A stretch of 64,000 nucleotides of DNA from Cellvibrio japonicus Ueda107 (GCF_000019225.1 NC_010995.1:1062501-1126500); one strand, 5' to 3'. Shown: positions 18,169-28,122, numbered from the stretch's first letter. Program-made: numbers and translations. The notes: generated by a model not told the origin, from the sequence alone.

Positions 18169-20103
18169 TTACATGGGGCCAGTGGTTTGTATAAAGGGTG
18201 GAACAGGGCAGTCGAGGCTATCGGCAATGGCGCGAAACAATTCTGCCTCGTCGACACTAACACGCTGATCGTGTAATACGCATTCTCCCATCGCTTTTAG
18301 CAGGCGGGGTTTTTGCAGGGGCCTTACCAGGTTTAATTGTTCCAGGGCGGTATCCAATGCAGCCAGTTGTACACTGGATTTGGGCAGCAGGGGCATAGGC
18401 GCCATGTCCAGATGGGTTACCGCCTGTGTAAAGGCGGCTTGTGCCTGTAATTGCTCCGGCGCTCCGGCATATGCCAGCATGGATAATAGCAGTTGGCATT
18501 CCTTATTCAGATCCTGCAGGTCGCGTTGGCGTTGCGGCGAATGTTCGGTTGTGTTGTGTAACACAATGCGGTAGAGCGACCATTCCAGCAGGCTGATTTT
18601 GTTATCTGCCTGAATGAGTATTTGCAGTCCTTGCAAAAAATCGTCGCGTTGGGTTTGGGTAAGTTGTTTGAGGGTTGGCAGGCAAAGCTCCAATAACGGC
18701 AGGCGCAATGCCGGAGACAGATCCTTTACCTTATCGGCGATGGGCTTCAGTGTATTTAAATGCTCTTCGCTCCATAGCCGGCGAAGCAATTGCCATTGCT
18801 GGTCGCGCATGCTGTGATGGCGATCCATGATTAACCCCAGCACCAAACCTCGCGCGGAAAAGCTGTCTGCTGTTGCTTCTTTTATATATTGCGGAATTTG
18901 GGTGAGCTGCTGGCGTGCGTAGGCGATGTGTTCCTGGGTCGGTTGTGCAATTTGCTGGATTTGTGCATCTACTGCAGCCAGCATGGCTGTTTGTTGCGCA
19001 TTGGGGGTGTTAATAAATCCGGTATAACCTGCTGTTTGGCTTGCTGTTGGCTTCAGCGGAGTAACTGCCGTAATAAATTTTCCATCCCAGCGGGGCTGGA
19101 TGCGGCGAATGCGTGTTTCCAGGGGCGGGTGTGTCGCCATCAGGTTGGTAAAGGATTTGATCCCCTGGCTGAAATACATATGGCTAAACTCAGCGGCATT
19201 TTCACGCGTCAATTGCGACCCTCGAATGGCGCCGCCAATTTTTTTTAATGCACCGGCAATACCATCGGGATTGCGGGTGAATTGGACAGCTGAAGCATCA
19301 GCGAGGAATTCACGTTGGCGGCTTACAGCGGCTTTGATCAGGTTGCCAAAAAAGATTCCGGTGTAACCGATAATAAAGAGGCCGAGCCCCAGCACCACAA
19401 TACCGTTACCGGAGTCTTTACTGCTCCTGACCCGGCGGCGACTGCCATGGCGCAGTAGAAATTCGCCAACCAACCCTATGAGTAAAATACCGTGCAGCGT
19501 GGCGATGAGGCGCATGTTCAGGCGCATATCACCATGGAAAATATGGCTGAACTCGTGGGCGATTACCCCCTGGAGTTCATCGCGGGTGAGTTGGCGTATA
19601 CAGCCGCGCGTGATCCCGATCACGGCATCCTGGGGGTGGAAGCCGGCAGCAAAAGCGTTGATGGCATCCTCTTCCATGACGTAAACCGGTGGTACTGCCG
19701 TGCCAGAGGCGATCGCCATCTCCTCAACCACATTGAGGATTTTTCGCTCGTCCGGGTCTTGTGTAAGGCCGGAAATCAAGCGCCCCCCCATGGCAGCCGC
19801 CACTGCTCGCCCGCCACCGCGCAGTTGTGAATACTTAAATAGGCCACCGAGGATAACGACAAGCGTAATGCCGATCGCAATGGTAAGAATGGTTTGGACG
19901 GACAGGCTGTTCCACAGGTTAAGCAACAGGCTATCGCTGTAGCGCTGTTCAACAAGCAGCGGGTTGTTTCCCGCAAAGTAATAAAAGAAGAAGGCAAGAA
20001 AGACGCAGGTAATGACAATCAATGATATGACGGCCGATACCAGCAACAACACCAAGCGCAGGGTGTTGCGCTTGGCGAGATCCTGTTGTTCAAAAAAATC
20101 CAT
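18169..20103 (-). CDS. M48-family membrane zinc metalloprotease (HtpX-like) with long C-terminal region
   Basis: A 644-residue inner-membrane protein. Two N-terminal helices (residues 18-50 and 75-95) precede an M48 catalytic domain with the zinc site H183-E184-x-x-H187 (AHEFSHIFHG). Two further hydrophobic segments (about 205-220, 235-260) follow, as in HtpX. The last 300 residues form a helical region that HtpX lacks. The neighbouring upstream gene encodes LemA; a LemA/M48 pair is a recurring bacterial arrangement. Likely role: quality control of membrane or envelope proteins. The gene is preceded by lemA with a 35-base gap. Confidence 0.88.
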   Translation of the reverse strand: MDFFEQQDLAKRNTLRLVLLLVSAVISLIVITCVFLAFFFYYFAGNNPLLVEQRYSDSLLLNLWNSLSVQTILTIAIGITLVVILGGLFKYSQLRGGGRAVAAAMGGRLISGLTQDPDERKILNVVEEMAIASGTAVPPVYVMEEDAINAFAAGFHPQDAVIGITRGCIRQLTRDELQGVIAHEFSHIFHGDMRLNMRLIATLHGILLIGLVGEFLLRHGSRRRVRSSKDSGNGIVVLGLGLFIIGYTGIFFGNLIKAAVSRQREFLADASAVQFTRNPDGIAGALKKIGGAIRGSQLTRENAAEFSHMYFSQGIKSFTNLMATHPPLETRIRRIQPRWDGKFITAVTPLKPTASQTAGYTGFINTPNAQQTAMLAAVDAQIQQIAQPTQEHIAYARQQLTQIPQYIKEATADSFSARGLVLGLIMDRHHSMRDQQWQLLRRLWSEEHLNTLKPIADKVKDLSPALRLPLLELCLPTLKQLTQTQRDDFLQGLQILIQADNKISLLEWSLYRIVLHNTTEHSPQRQRDLQDLNKECQLLLSMLAYAGAPEQLQAQAAFTQAVTHLDMAPMPLLPKSSVQLAALDTALEQLNLVRPLQKPRLLKAMGECVLHDQRVSVDEAELFRAIADSLDCPVPPFIQTTGPM

Positions 20104-20138
20104 ACGCCATTCCTGTTATCTGTGCTGGCGTATGTAGC

Positions 20139-20732
20139 TTAAAACTGCACTTTGGGTGCGGCCTGGATTTCGGCACTGTCAGCGAACTCCAGCAAGCTGG
20201 CATCTTGAGCATGGCCAAAGGTTGCGGCAAAGACGACGGGGGGAAAGGTTTGCTTATAGGTATTGTAAGCCGTTACGGCATCATTAAAGGCCTGGCGGGC
20301 GAACGCAACTTTGTTTTCCGTACTGGTCAGCTCTTCGGATACCTGCATCATATTTTGTGATGCCTTGAGGTCTGGGTAGGCTTCCATCACGACATTCAGG
20401 CGTCCCAATGCGCTGCCCAGAAGGCTTTCAGCTCCGGCAAGTTCGTGAATAGCGGCGGGATTGCCCGGGTTAGCTGAGGCAGCCTTGAGCCCATTTAATG
20501 CCTGGTTGCGTGCGTTGATAACGGCTTCCAGCGTTTCGCGCTCATGCTTGATATAGCCCTTGGCCGTTTCGACCAGATTGGGAATCAGGTCGTAGCGGCG
20601 TTTCAGTTGTACTTCAATTTGGGAAAAGGCATTTTCGAAACGGTTTTTCAGCGTTACCAATTTGTTGTAGATGCCGATGATATAAAACACCAGAACGGCA
20701 ATGACGGCGATGGTAATGAGGGTGCTGATCAT
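20139..20732 (-). CDS. LemA-family membrane protein
   Basis: A 197-residue protein with one N-terminal membrane helix (STLITIAVIAVLVFYIIGIYN) and a long helical-bundle domain. The conserved family block KNRFENAFSQIEVQLKRRYDLIPNLVETAKGY and the later ARQAFNDAVTAYNTYKQTFP are clear. The start at 20732 is chosen because AAAGGA precedes it by seven bases; an upstream Met at 20783 would add 17 residues before the helix, which is unlikely. It is transcribed ahead of the M48 protease gene and probably works with it at the inner membrane. The biochemical role of LemA proteins is not established. Confidence 0.92.
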   Translation of the reverse strand: MISTLITIAVIAVLVFYIIGIYNKLVTLKNRFENAFSQIEVQLKRRYDLIPNLVETAKGYIKHERETLEAVINARNQALNGLKAASANPGNPAAIHELAGAESLLGSALGRLNVVMEAYPDLKASQNMMQVSEELTSTENKVAFARQAFNDAVTAYNTYKQTFPPVVFAATFGHAQDASLLEFADSAEIQAAPKVQF

Positions 20733-20853
20733 TGTTATATCCTTTGTGGTTATCGAAAAATGGCTGGATCCGGAAAGCATCACCTGTGCGGTGCAATGAG
20801 TTGAATAGGTTTGATACTAGCTACCAGGGAGATGAAAAACAACTGTAAGCCGC

Positions 20854-21468
20854 CTAGTCGATGTATTCAAAGACTTTAACAACCTGGCGCACACCACCGG
20901 TGTTGGCTACCAGTTGCGCAATCTTATCTGCTTCATAGCGCGATACCAGTCCCATTAAAAATACGGTTTGGTTTTCCGTGATCACGCGGATACGACTGCC
21001 TTCGATATCGCTGTTGGCCATAAATTTGGCTTTGATCTTGGTGGTCAACCAGGTGTCATAGCTGCGTGCTTTAAATTCAGTGTTGGGAGCTACGACTAGC
21101 TCATTGTGTACCTGGCGCAAGGTGTTGAGCTTGGTTGCAGTATCACCTGCCAATTGGCGTAGATGCTCGCTGGGCACTTGGCCGGTTAGCAGTAATATGC
21201 CATTAAAACAGTCGATATTGATGTGCGCTTCGTCAAAGGCGGCTGATGCTTTTTTAAGGTTAACCCGTGTATAGGTCTCGACCCGATTGTCGTCAACTCG
21301 TGCGCCCGGTGTTCGCTTTTTCGGGCTGATCTGAATGGGCTCACTGGTTGTTACATGAATGACTTGGGCGCAGCCCCCCAGGAAAAGCAACAGCAGCAGG
21401 GTGATTCCCAATCCTGACCACCGCTTGCCAACCCCTGATGTACTGAGTGAGCCTGGGGCAAAAAGCAT
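20854..21468 (-). CDS. dolP: Outer-membrane BON-domain lipoprotein, DolP (YraP) family
   Basis: A 204-residue lipoprotein: hydrophobic segment ITLLLLLFLGGC gives the lipobox with the acylated cysteine. Two BON domains follow (about residues 70-135 and 145-204), with typical ILLTGQVPSEHLRQLAG and VFLMGLVSRYEADKIAQL patterns. In E. coli DolP binds anionic lipids and supports outer-membrane integrity. It overlaps the end of diaA and is the last gene of the lpoA-yraN-diaA-dolP order known from E. coli. It is somewhat unusual in that the signal is preceded by about 20 basic/polar residues, so translation may start later. Confidence 0.92.
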   Translation of the reverse strand: MLFAPGSLSTSGVGKRWSGLGITLLLLLFLGGCAQVIHVTTSEPIQISPKKRTPGARVDDNRVETYTRVNLKKASAAFDEAHINIDCFNGILLLTGQVPSEHLRQLAGDTATKLNTLRQVHNELVVAPNTEFKARSYDTWLTTKIKAKFMANSDIEGSRIRVITENQTVFLMGLVSRYEADKIAQLVANTGGVRQVVKVFEYID

Positions 21469-22052
21469 TAGTAACCTCCAAATAATTGTTGGTCAATCAG
21501 ATCACAGAGACAAAAAAGGCTGAGCAGGTGGACTTCGTGAATGCGAGCTTTGACCAGCAGTGGAGCGCGCAGTTCAAGATCATGGCTGTCGAGCAACGCT
21601 GCCACATTGCCGCCATCGCGGCCGGTCAGGGCAATAACCGACATGTTTTTATCGTGCGCAGCACTAATGGCTTGTAACAGGTTGCTCGCTGTACCCGTAC
21701 TGGTAAGCAGCAGCAACAGATCGCCGGCTTGCCCGAGGGCGCGAATTTGCTTGGCGAAAATATCATTGTAACTATAGTCACTGGCAATGGCTGTTTGGCT
21801 GGTGAAATCTGCTCCCAGGTTGAGGGCGGGCAAACCGGGGCGCTCTTGCTCGAAGCGATTGATCAGGGATGCCGTAAAAATTTGGGCCTGGGCCGCAGAG
21901 ATGCCATTGCCACAGGTAAGTATTTTGCGTTCATTCAGCAGGGCATTCACGATCATCTGGCTGGCGGTGGCAATCAGTGGAGCCAGGTGTTCACCGGCAT
22001 GCATTTTGGCTTCAATACTTTCGTGAAAGAGTGTAATGACCCGTTGGTCCAT
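21468..22052 (-). CDS. diaA: DnaA initiator-associating protein DiaA (SIS domain)
   Basis: A 194-residue SIS-domain protein, the length of E. coli DiaA. It has ILTCGNGISAAQAQIFTASLINRF, the SIS core LLLLLTSTGTASNLLQAI, and the C-terminal HEVHLLSLFCLCDLIDQQLF, close to DiaA. In E. coli DiaA binds DnaA and promotes initiation of replication. The start at 22052 (MDQRVITLFHESI) matches the family; an upstream frame to 22124 would add 24 residues not seen in DiaA. The related GmhA isomerases have the same fold, but this gene order points to DiaA. Its stop shares a base with the dolP start. Confidence 0.9.
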   Translation of the reverse strand: MDQRVITLFHESIEAKMHAGEHLAPLIATASQMIVNALLNERKILTCGNGISAAQAQIFTASLINRFEQERPGLPALNLGADFTSQTAIASDYSYNDIFAKQIRALGQAGDLLLLLTSTGTASNLLQAISAAHDKNMSVIALTGRDGGNVAALLDSHDLELRAPLLVKARIHEVHLLSLFCLCDLIDQQLFGGY

Positions 22053-22163
22053 AAAAAGCGCTCTTGTGCTGGTCACAACTTCAGGCGTTGGATACAGATA
22101 ATAAATAGAAGAAAGACAAACCATCGCTACCTTGAGTCAGTACACCTCGGGGGTGCGGCTTGC

Positions 22164-22544
22164 TCAGTAGATACCGAAAGCGTCGCGAATCCATTCCGGC
22201 TTTGCATGCTGCCCCTTGGCATCGAGCGCGATAATATCAAAGCGACAGGCGTGTTTGTCCACTAATCCGCGCTCTTGTAAAAAGCGCTGTGCCGTACGAA
22301 TCATTTTTTGTCGTTTGGCGGGGGTGATACTTTCGACGGCAGAGGAGAAAAATCGATTGGTACGCAGGCGAACCTCTACAAATACCAGGGTATCGCCTTC
22401 GCACATGATCAAGTCGATCTCTCCGGTTTTACAGCGGTAGTTTTTCATCCATGTGGTAAGCCCCTGCTGCTCCAGGTAGGCCTGTGCCCGTGCTTCTGCG
22501 CGGGCACCATCCACTAAATGCGAGTCATCCCTGATATTGGCCAT
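22164..22544 (-). CDS. yraN: YraN (UPF0102) family endonuclease-like protein
   Basis: A 126-residue protein of the YraN family with a restriction-endonuclease-like fold. The motif set is intact: GARAEARAQAYLEQQGL, then YRCKTGEIDLIMCEGDTLVFVEVRLR (GEIDLI and VFVEV carry the putative nuclease Asp, Glu and a following basic residue). It sits two bases from the end of lpoA, as in E. coli. The function is unproven; Holliday-junction or repair roles have been suggested from the fold. Confidence 0.92.
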   Translation of the reverse strand: MANIRDDSHLVDGARAEARAQAYLEQQGLTTWMKNYRCKTGEIDLIMCEGDTLVFVEVRLRTNRFFSSAVESITPAKRQKMIRTAQRFLQERGLVDKHACRFDIIALDAKGQHAKPEWIRDAFGIY

Positions 22545-22546
22545 GA

Positions 22547-24478
22547 TTAATATTCTTCGCTGGCGTTGACGACCATGGGGAGTGGCTGGGCCAGGCCATT
22601 GCGGAAACGCGCCCAGATCTGCTCGCGCTCGATACGACCATCGGGCAGCATACGCAGGGTGCCGGTAGCGCCGTAGAGGCGCATCTGCTCAATTTGCGCC
22701 AGTTGCGGCAGGCGTGCATAAAGGCGGAATGCATCGGCTCCCAGGGCCTGGAGCCGATCATAAACAGCGGCTGATTGGGTGTATTGCTTGATAGCCTGTT
22801 TTTCCGGGCTGGCCGTGTCAAACAGCCAGGGCATGGTATTAAAACGTATGCCATTCAGGTCGCGATCCACTTTGGCATTGGGTTCGCCGGTGTAAACCTG
22901 GCTGGTAGCGTAAATGGGGATGCTGCCCGCGTAGTGAAAGGCAAACGTCGGCTTGATTTGCCGGGCCTGGGCGGGATTAGCGATCAGGAAAATCATATCC
23001 ACATCGCCGCGACTGCGCGGTGTCGTTTCCAGCTTGATGCCCAGCAGGTTTTGCAACTGTGTGGTGCGCTGCTGGCTTTGCTCAATCAATAGCGCATCCT
23101 TAACCAAACGCGAGTAATTGCTCCCCGTCTTGAATTGGCTGCGATTAACGACAATCCCCCCTAATTTTTCCCATTCGGCGCTAAAGGCGCGGGCACTGCG
23201 CTCACTCCATTCCTGTTCGGGGATGATCACCATCGCCTGGCGATGGCCTTCGCTGTATGCCTGGCGGGCGACCTGGCGGGCTTCGTCTTCCAGGGCCAGG
23301 CCAAATTGGTACAGGTTGTCAACGGCTTGTGCCGGTGCGGGTTCCGGGTAGTTGAGGGTCAGTAACGGCACTTTGAAGCCAGGTAACAGGCTCAGTTCGG
23401 TGACTTTTTCCTTATCCAGCGGGCCAATGACCAATTGTGCGCCATCAGTGATAGCTTGCTCATAGGCGGCGATAATGTCTCCTGTGCTGTCGTACTGGCG
23501 CACCTCGGGTACCTGGCGCCCCTGGGCGAGGGCCTGGTAGTAGGCAGCAAAGAAGCCATCGCGCACGGCCTGGCCTGCTTCAGCCAGGCGGCCCGATTGC
23601 GGCAACAACAGGGCTATTTGACGCGGTTGGGATGCGATCAGGCTTTTGAGCAGGCGCAGGTCGTCCGGCAGGTTGCTTTGGGCGGGATGGTTGCGCCATT
23701 CACGCTGCCAGCGCTGTAGCAAGGTTTGCTGCTGGTCGAGGTCCAGTTGGTTGTTTTTACCGATGGCGGCAAGCGCATACCAACCGCGCTCGGTGTCACC
23801 CGGTGCACTCATCGCGAGCTGCTCAAGGCGCGCAAGGTTGATACTCATCAGGCTGTGCCACAGGCTGTTCAGGTTTGCCTTTTCGGACTGCTTATGGGTG
23901 ATCAGGCTGGAAAGGAGCACCCGTTCGCTGACACTGCGTTCGGCTTCTCCCATTAAATCAAAGATTTGCGCACGTTTTTCCCGCAGGCTCAACTCTTGTG
24001 CCGGCTCCATGGCTGACCATTGTTGTTCCAGGCGCGGCTTGGTTAGAATGCCGAACGCCAAAATATTGGAACCTTCCTGGAGCGCAACATTGGCGAGCAA
24101 GTCCGTGTGTTTGACATAGGCGTCGTCGTTGAGTGTGTCGCTTTCCATATCGATTAACAGGCGTCGTGCCTGCTCGTATTTACCGGTTTCGATATAGCGT
24201 TCGGCCGCGGCCAGGATGAGCCTTTCCCGCTCCGGGGATACTGCCTGGCCGGCTTGTTCAAGCAGGGCTTTGGCGGAGAGTTTTGCGGGTTGCTGGCTGC
24301 CCTTGGTGCTGGCGGGTTTATCCGGGGAGGTTCCGCAACCACCCAGGCCAAGTGCAAGCCCCAGGCTGAGTGCCAGTAATAGCCGGGCGCCCTTTAGCGG
24401 CCTGGTTTTGCTCACAGTGGGTATGGATACTGGGAGCCGGGCTTTGGTGCGTGGGTAAAACCGATTAGGCATGAACAC
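22547..24478 (-). CDS. lpoA: Penicillin-binding protein activator LpoA (outer-membrane lipoprotein)
   Basis: A 643-residue lipoprotein with signal LLLALSLGLALGLGGC ending in a lipobox cysteine at about 48. The N-terminal domain (residues 60-290) is a TPR-like helical region. The C-terminal domain (about 295-643) is a periplasmic-binding-protein-like fold (QIALLLPQSGRLAEAGQAVRDGFFAAYY, VIGPLDKEKVTEL). LpoA crosses the periplasm to activate PBP1A. Its first start (24478) has a second Met two residues later (MPNRFYPR) that is equally possible. It is divergent from rsmI and precedes yraN on the same strand. Confidence 0.93.
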   Translation of the reverse strand: MFMPNRFYPRTKARLPVSIPTVSKTRPLKGARLLLALSLGLALGLGGCGTSPDKPASTKGSQQPAKLSAKALLEQAGQAVSPERERLILAAAERYIETGKYEQARRLLIDMESDTLNDDAYVKHTDLLANVALQEGSNILAFGILTKPRLEQQWSAMEPAQELSLREKRAQIFDLMGEAERSVSERVLLSSLITHKQSEKANLNSLWHSLMSINLARLEQLAMSAPGDTERGWYALAAIGKNNQLDLDQQQTLLQRWQREWRNHPAQSNLPDDLRLLKSLIASQPRQIALLLPQSGRLAEAGQAVRDGFFAAYYQALAQGRQVPEVRQYDSTGDIIAAYEQAITDGAQLVIGPLDKEKVTELSLLPGFKVPLLTLNYPEPAPAQAVDNLYQFGLALEDEARQVARQAYSEGHRQAMVIIPEQEWSERSARAFSAEWEKLGGIVVNRSQFKTGSNYSRLVKDALLIEQSQQRTTQLQNLLGIKLETTPRSRGDVDMIFLIANPAQARQIKPTFAFHYAGSIPIYATSQVYTGEPNAKVDRDLNGIRFNTMPWLFDTASPEKQAIKQYTQSAAVYDRLQALGADAFRLYARLPQLAQIEQMRLYGATGTLRMLPDGRIEREQIWARFRNGLAQPLPMVVNASEEY

Positions 24479-24562
24479 CTCAAACTGTGGCAGGATTGCT
24501 CTTTCTTTGCGTCTTTTGCACGCCAGGGCGTGTTTCGCATCTCTTTCAACTGTGGATCGATT

Positions 24563-25435
24563 ATGACAGCAAGCGACCAGAACCAGGCTGGCGCCTCCGG
24601 TGTGCTTTATGTAGTGGCAACACCCATCGGAAATTTGGCCGATATGGTACCCCGAGCGATAGAGGCTCTACAAACAGTGACGCTCATTGCCGCTGAAGAT
24701 ACGCGGCACAGTTCACGCCTGCTGGCCCATTTCGACATCAAAACCCCCTGTGTGGCCTATCACGATCACAGTGATGAGACACGCACCCGTGCGCTGGTGG
24801 ATCGTTTGTTGGCGGGCGATTCGATTGCGCTTATCTCGGATGCGGGGACGCCCCTGGTATCTGATCCTGGCTACCGGCTGGTGCGCCAGGCCCGCCTCGA
24901 CGGTGTGAGAGTTGTACCTATCCCCGGTGCCTGTGCCATGGTCGCTGCGTTAAGTGCAGCGGGGCTGGCATCTGACCGCTTTGCGTTTGAGGGCTTTCTT
25001 CCCGCCAAACAGGCGGCCCGTGTGGCACAACTCCAATCCCTGGTAAATGATTCGCGCACCCTGATTTTTTATGAGGCGCCCCATCGTATCCTCGAAACCC
25101 TGGAGGACATGTGTGAGGTATTTGGCCCGGAGCGCGAGCTGGTTGTGGCCCGGGAAGTGACTAAGACCTTCGAGACCATCAGGGGCGATAAGCTCCCGGC
25201 AATGCGCGACTGGGTTGCCGCGGATAGCAACCAGCAGCGCGGTGAAATTGTTTTGCTCCTGCAGGGGGCTCCCAAACGGGAGCTGGCGGAGATCACGCCT
25301 GAGCAGGAACACGTGATGCAGGTATTGCTGGAGGAGTTACCGCTTAAACAGGCGGCTGCTATAGGTGCGCGCCTGACGGGATTAAAGAAAAACTTTCTGT
25401 ATCAATGGGCGCTGGATAAGACTGGCCGTGAATAA
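24563..25435 (+). CDS. rsmI: 16S rRNA (cytidine-1402-2'-O)-methyltransferase
   Basis: A 290-residue S-adenosylmethionine-dependent enzyme of the tetrapyrrole-methylase fold that modifies C1402 in the ribosomal decoding centre. Strong marks are LYVVATPIGNLADM, AAEDTRHS-LL, CVAYHDHSDE, ISDAGTPLVSDPGYRLV, PIPGACAMVAALSAAGL and FYEAPHRILETL. The ATG at 24563 (MTASDQNQ) is preferred over an upstream in-frame codon at 24530, which adds eleven non-conserved residues. It is divergent from lpoA, with under 90 bases between the two, so their promoters must overlap. A terminator starts right at its stop codon. Confidence 0.97.
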   Translation: MTASDQNQAGASGVLYVVATPIGNLADMVPRAIEALQTVTLIAAEDTRHSSRLLAHFDIKTPCVAYHDHSDETRTRALVDRLLAGDSIALISDAGTPLVSDPGYRLVRQARLDGVRVVPIPGACAMVAALSAAGLASDRFAFEGFLPAKQAARVAQLQSLVNDSRTLIFYEAPHRILETLEDMCEVFGPERELVVAREVTKTFETIRGDKLPAMRDWVAADSNQQRGEIVLLLQGAPKRELAEITPEQEHVMQVLLEELPLKQAAAIGARLTGLKKNFLYQWALDKTGRE

Positions 25436-25467
25436 AAAAACAGGGCACTTTAGGTGCCCTGTTTTTG
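25435..25467. terminator. Bidirectional Rho-independent terminator
   Basis: AAAAACAGGGCAC-TTTA-GGTGCCCTGTTTTT: a long GC stem between A and T tracts, placed between rsmI and the convergent receptor gene. Confidence 0.92.
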
Positions 25468-25486
25468 TTGAGTTACGCCAATATGA

Positions 25487-27868
25487 TTAGAAGCGGATTG
25501 TGCCTTGTAAGGCAACGCTCCTCGGGCGCTCGTAGAAGGCATAGAAGCCAGAGCTTGCGCCCTGGGTCAGGACGCTGGCTACCGGTAATCCATTGGCGTA
25601 GGTGATGACCGATTCATCGGTCAGGTTCTTTCCGATCAACGCCAGTTCCCACATATCATTGTCGCCACTTAAGGCAATACGCGCATTGAGTTTGGTAAAT
25701 GCATCCTGGACAAGGCGTGGATCAAGCGACGGGGTGGTGAGGTAGGAATCGCTATAGATGACATCCAATGTATTCACCAGCTTCAAACCATTACTGAAAT
25801 TGATGGTGTAATCAATGCCGGCATTGCCCTGCCATTCCGGTGTAAATTCGCGGCGTTTTCCTGTGGCATCACAAATGCCATCGCCCAATGGAGCAATGTT
25901 ATCCACTTGTCCGAAGTAGCATTGTGAATTGGGAAATTTGGTGTACTCAAAATCGATATAGGCAAATCCACCGCGCAATAGCACGCTATCTGTCAGTGCC
26001 CAGCGGCCATCGACCTCCAGCCCCTGGACTACGGCTTCACCCGCGTTGGTCACAATAAAGCTGAGGCTGCCATCAAACTGGCTGGTTTGCATGTTGGTAA
26101 ATTCGGAGCGGAACAGCGCAGCATTGATTTCTGCTGCGCCCTCGGCCAGTACAAACTTGCCACCTATCTCTATATTGGTGACCTCTTCATCCTCGAATTC
26201 CCAAGTGCCATCAAGCTCTGGATATAGGCCATCCAGTGCATTAGGTGCGGCGTTTGCGCGCACATCAAACCCGCCGGATTTGAAACCTGTGGTATAGCTG
26301 ATATACACCATATCGGTATCGTTGAGGTCGTATTGGATGGTTACGAGTGGCGTAAATGCAGACTCGTTGCGATCACCTTTTATGTTGTGGGGATCGATAC
26401 GGAAAATTCGCCACAGGCTGTTGTAGGGATCTGATGCTGAGCCTTGGGGCAGTGCCTGGCCATCTGATGTGACATAGTAAAGATGGCGATTGGCTGATTT
26501 ATCCTCATAGGTGTAGCGGGCACCGAGGATGGTTCGAAATTGATCCGTGATATTCCAGGTAGCCTGGGCAAAGATGGCGTATATATCCGTGGTTTGTGCA
26601 AAGTTGCGTTGAGTCGATGCGCCGCGCAACAGGTTTGCGGCTGAGCCTACACTGGATACCAGCGCCGTGGGGATAACACTATTGGTGGGAACCCGGATTT
26701 CATCGTGGAAGTCCAGATCGGCCGTTTGGAAAAATGCACCACCCAGATAGCTGAACGTTTGGTCTTCCGGGGATGCGATACGGAATTCCTGGCTGAACTG
26801 GCTGTAATCTTCCATAGAGAGGATGTTAAAGCCGGGGGCACCGGTAAAGTCGCAATCACACAGTTCTTCAAAATCATAAGCGTTATAGCCGGTCACTGAC
26901 GTAAACCGGTGTTCACCTAAAGTCCGCTCGATAGTCAGCGTAATATTCTCGGTGTTGTTGTAACTGTAATCGCCATTGGATTGACGTTTAAAATCGTGGG
27001 TTGTGTCCAGCAAATAATTCCCCTGGGTCAGGAGCGCAAGCATGTTGGCATAAGGAATAGCTCCTGGGGGAGGATTGCCATTGCTATCCAGGATTTGCTC
27101 GTTGTAAACGGGTTTAATAACTTCAATATTCCGCCCGTTACTATCAAAACTCCCTGTTTCCATTTTGAGTGTGATATCCCACAGCTCATCAGGTTTCCAT
27201 ACCAGGGTGCCGCGTACCACGCGGTTGGTATCATGGGATTCATCGCGGTTAAGGGTGGTGTTTTCCATGTAGCCATCGAGTTCGCTATCCAGGATGGCGA
27301 CACGCAGGCCGAGGGTATCGCTGAGTGGACTGGACACTACCAGGCGAAGATCCCGCTCGCCGTGTTCAGGCTCATAGAGTGCGCTGAGTTTTGCTTCAAA
27401 TTCGTTGCCGGGTTTTGCGGTGGTAATGCTGATCGCGCCGGCGGTGGAGTTTTTACCGAAGAGAATACTTTGTGGGCCGCGCAAGACTTCAACGCGCTCC
27501 AGATCCAAAAAGGGCGCGCGTGAAAGTTGAGAGCGGCCAAAGTGAATACTATCAACAAATTGTGCTGCCGATTGTTCAAAGCCCTGGTTGACGCCGGAGC
27601 TGATACCACGGATGGCAATATTGGTACCTATGCCGGTTTGGGTCATATTAAAACTGGGTATGTAATCACCCAGCTTCTCGATATTGGTGATGCCGGCATT
27701 TTCGATTTTTTCACCGGAAACGGCGTTCACGGAAATGGGAACATCACGCAAGCTCTGCACACGTTTTTGTGCGGTAACCAGCACTTCTTCGAGCGCCTGG
27801 CCAAAAGAAGGGGCTGAAAAGCTGGCGGCAATAGCGAGGGCGAGCAACTTGGGGGCGTGAGCTCTCAC
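25487..27868 (-). CDS. TonB-dependent outer-membrane receptor
   Basis: A 793-residue receptor. A signal peptide (LLALAIAASFSAPSFGQA) is followed by a TonB box region (EEVLVTAQKR), the plug domain with NIAIRGISSG, RVEVLRGPQSILFGKNSTAGAI and ITTAKP, and a 22-strand barrel ending in the C-terminal Phe (ALQGTIRF). It takes up a scarce ligand such as a siderophore, oligosaccharide or cobalamin, powered by TonB. The AQKR/RDVPISV N-terminus is common in receptors of unknown ligand from marine and plant-polymer-degrading gammaproteobacteria. No substrate-specific neighbour helps. There is no anti-sigma domain at the N-terminus. Confidence 0.93.
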   Translation of the reverse strand: MRAHAPKLLALAIAASFSAPSFGQALEEVLVTAQKRVQSLRDVPISVNAVSGEKIENAGITNIEKLGDYIPSFNMTQTGIGTNIAIRGISSGVNQGFEQSAAQFVDSIHFGRSQLSRAPFLDLERVEVLRGPQSILFGKNSTAGAISITTAKPGNEFEAKLSALYEPEHGERDLRLVVSSPLSDTLGLRVAILDSELDGYMENTTLNRDESHDTNRVVRGTLVWKPDELWDITLKMETGSFDSNGRNIEVIKPVYNEQILDSNGNPPPGAIPYANMLALLTQGNYLLDTTHDFKRQSNGDYSYNNTENITLTIERTLGEHRFTSVTGYNAYDFEELCDCDFTGAPGFNILSMEDYSQFSQEFRIASPEDQTFSYLGGAFFQTADLDFHDEIRVPTNSVIPTALVSSVGSAANLLRGASTQRNFAQTTDIYAIFAQATWNITDQFRTILGARYTYEDKSANRHLYYVTSDGQALPQGSASDPYNSLWRIFRIDPHNIKGDRNESAFTPLVTIQYDLNDTDMVYISYTTGFKSGGFDVRANAAPNALDGLYPELDGTWEFEDEEVTNIEIGGKFVLAEGAAEINAALFRSEFTNMQTSQFDGSLSFIVTNAGEAVVQGLEVDGRWALTDSVLLRGGFAYIDFEYTKFPNSQCYFGQVDNIAPLGDGICDATGKRREFTPEWQGNAGIDYTINFSNGLKLVNTLDVIYSDSYLTTPSLDPRLVQDAFTKLNARIALSGDNDMWELALIGKNLTDESVITYANGLPVASVLTQGASSGFYAFYERPRSVALQGTIRF

Positions 27869-28093
27869 GGGGACTCTCCTAATCTTTTATTTTTAAAGGG
27901 TTTATGGATGATTCGCACAGTGATTGAGGCAACCGAAATTACCATCAAGTAATAGCGTAAAGTCGTGAAAATACCAGCTTATGGGAATAAATGGTGATGC
28001 TTATTTCCATTTCTGTGGCATTTCGTGACAAAAGTTTTGTATGTCGTCGGGGTTGTTGTTTTTTTAATCGATAGACTTCTTTGTGGGTATGAC

Positions 28094-28122
28094 TTGCACT
28101 TTTGTAGCCGTCTGGGTAGTGT
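28094..28122 (+). promoter_or_regulatory. Candidate sigma-70 promoter of rnpB
   Basis: TTGCAC at 28094-28099 and TAGTGT at 28117-28122 are separated by 17 bases. The predicted transcript start, about seven bases later, coincides with the first base of the RNase P RNA helix P1. Confidence 0.55.
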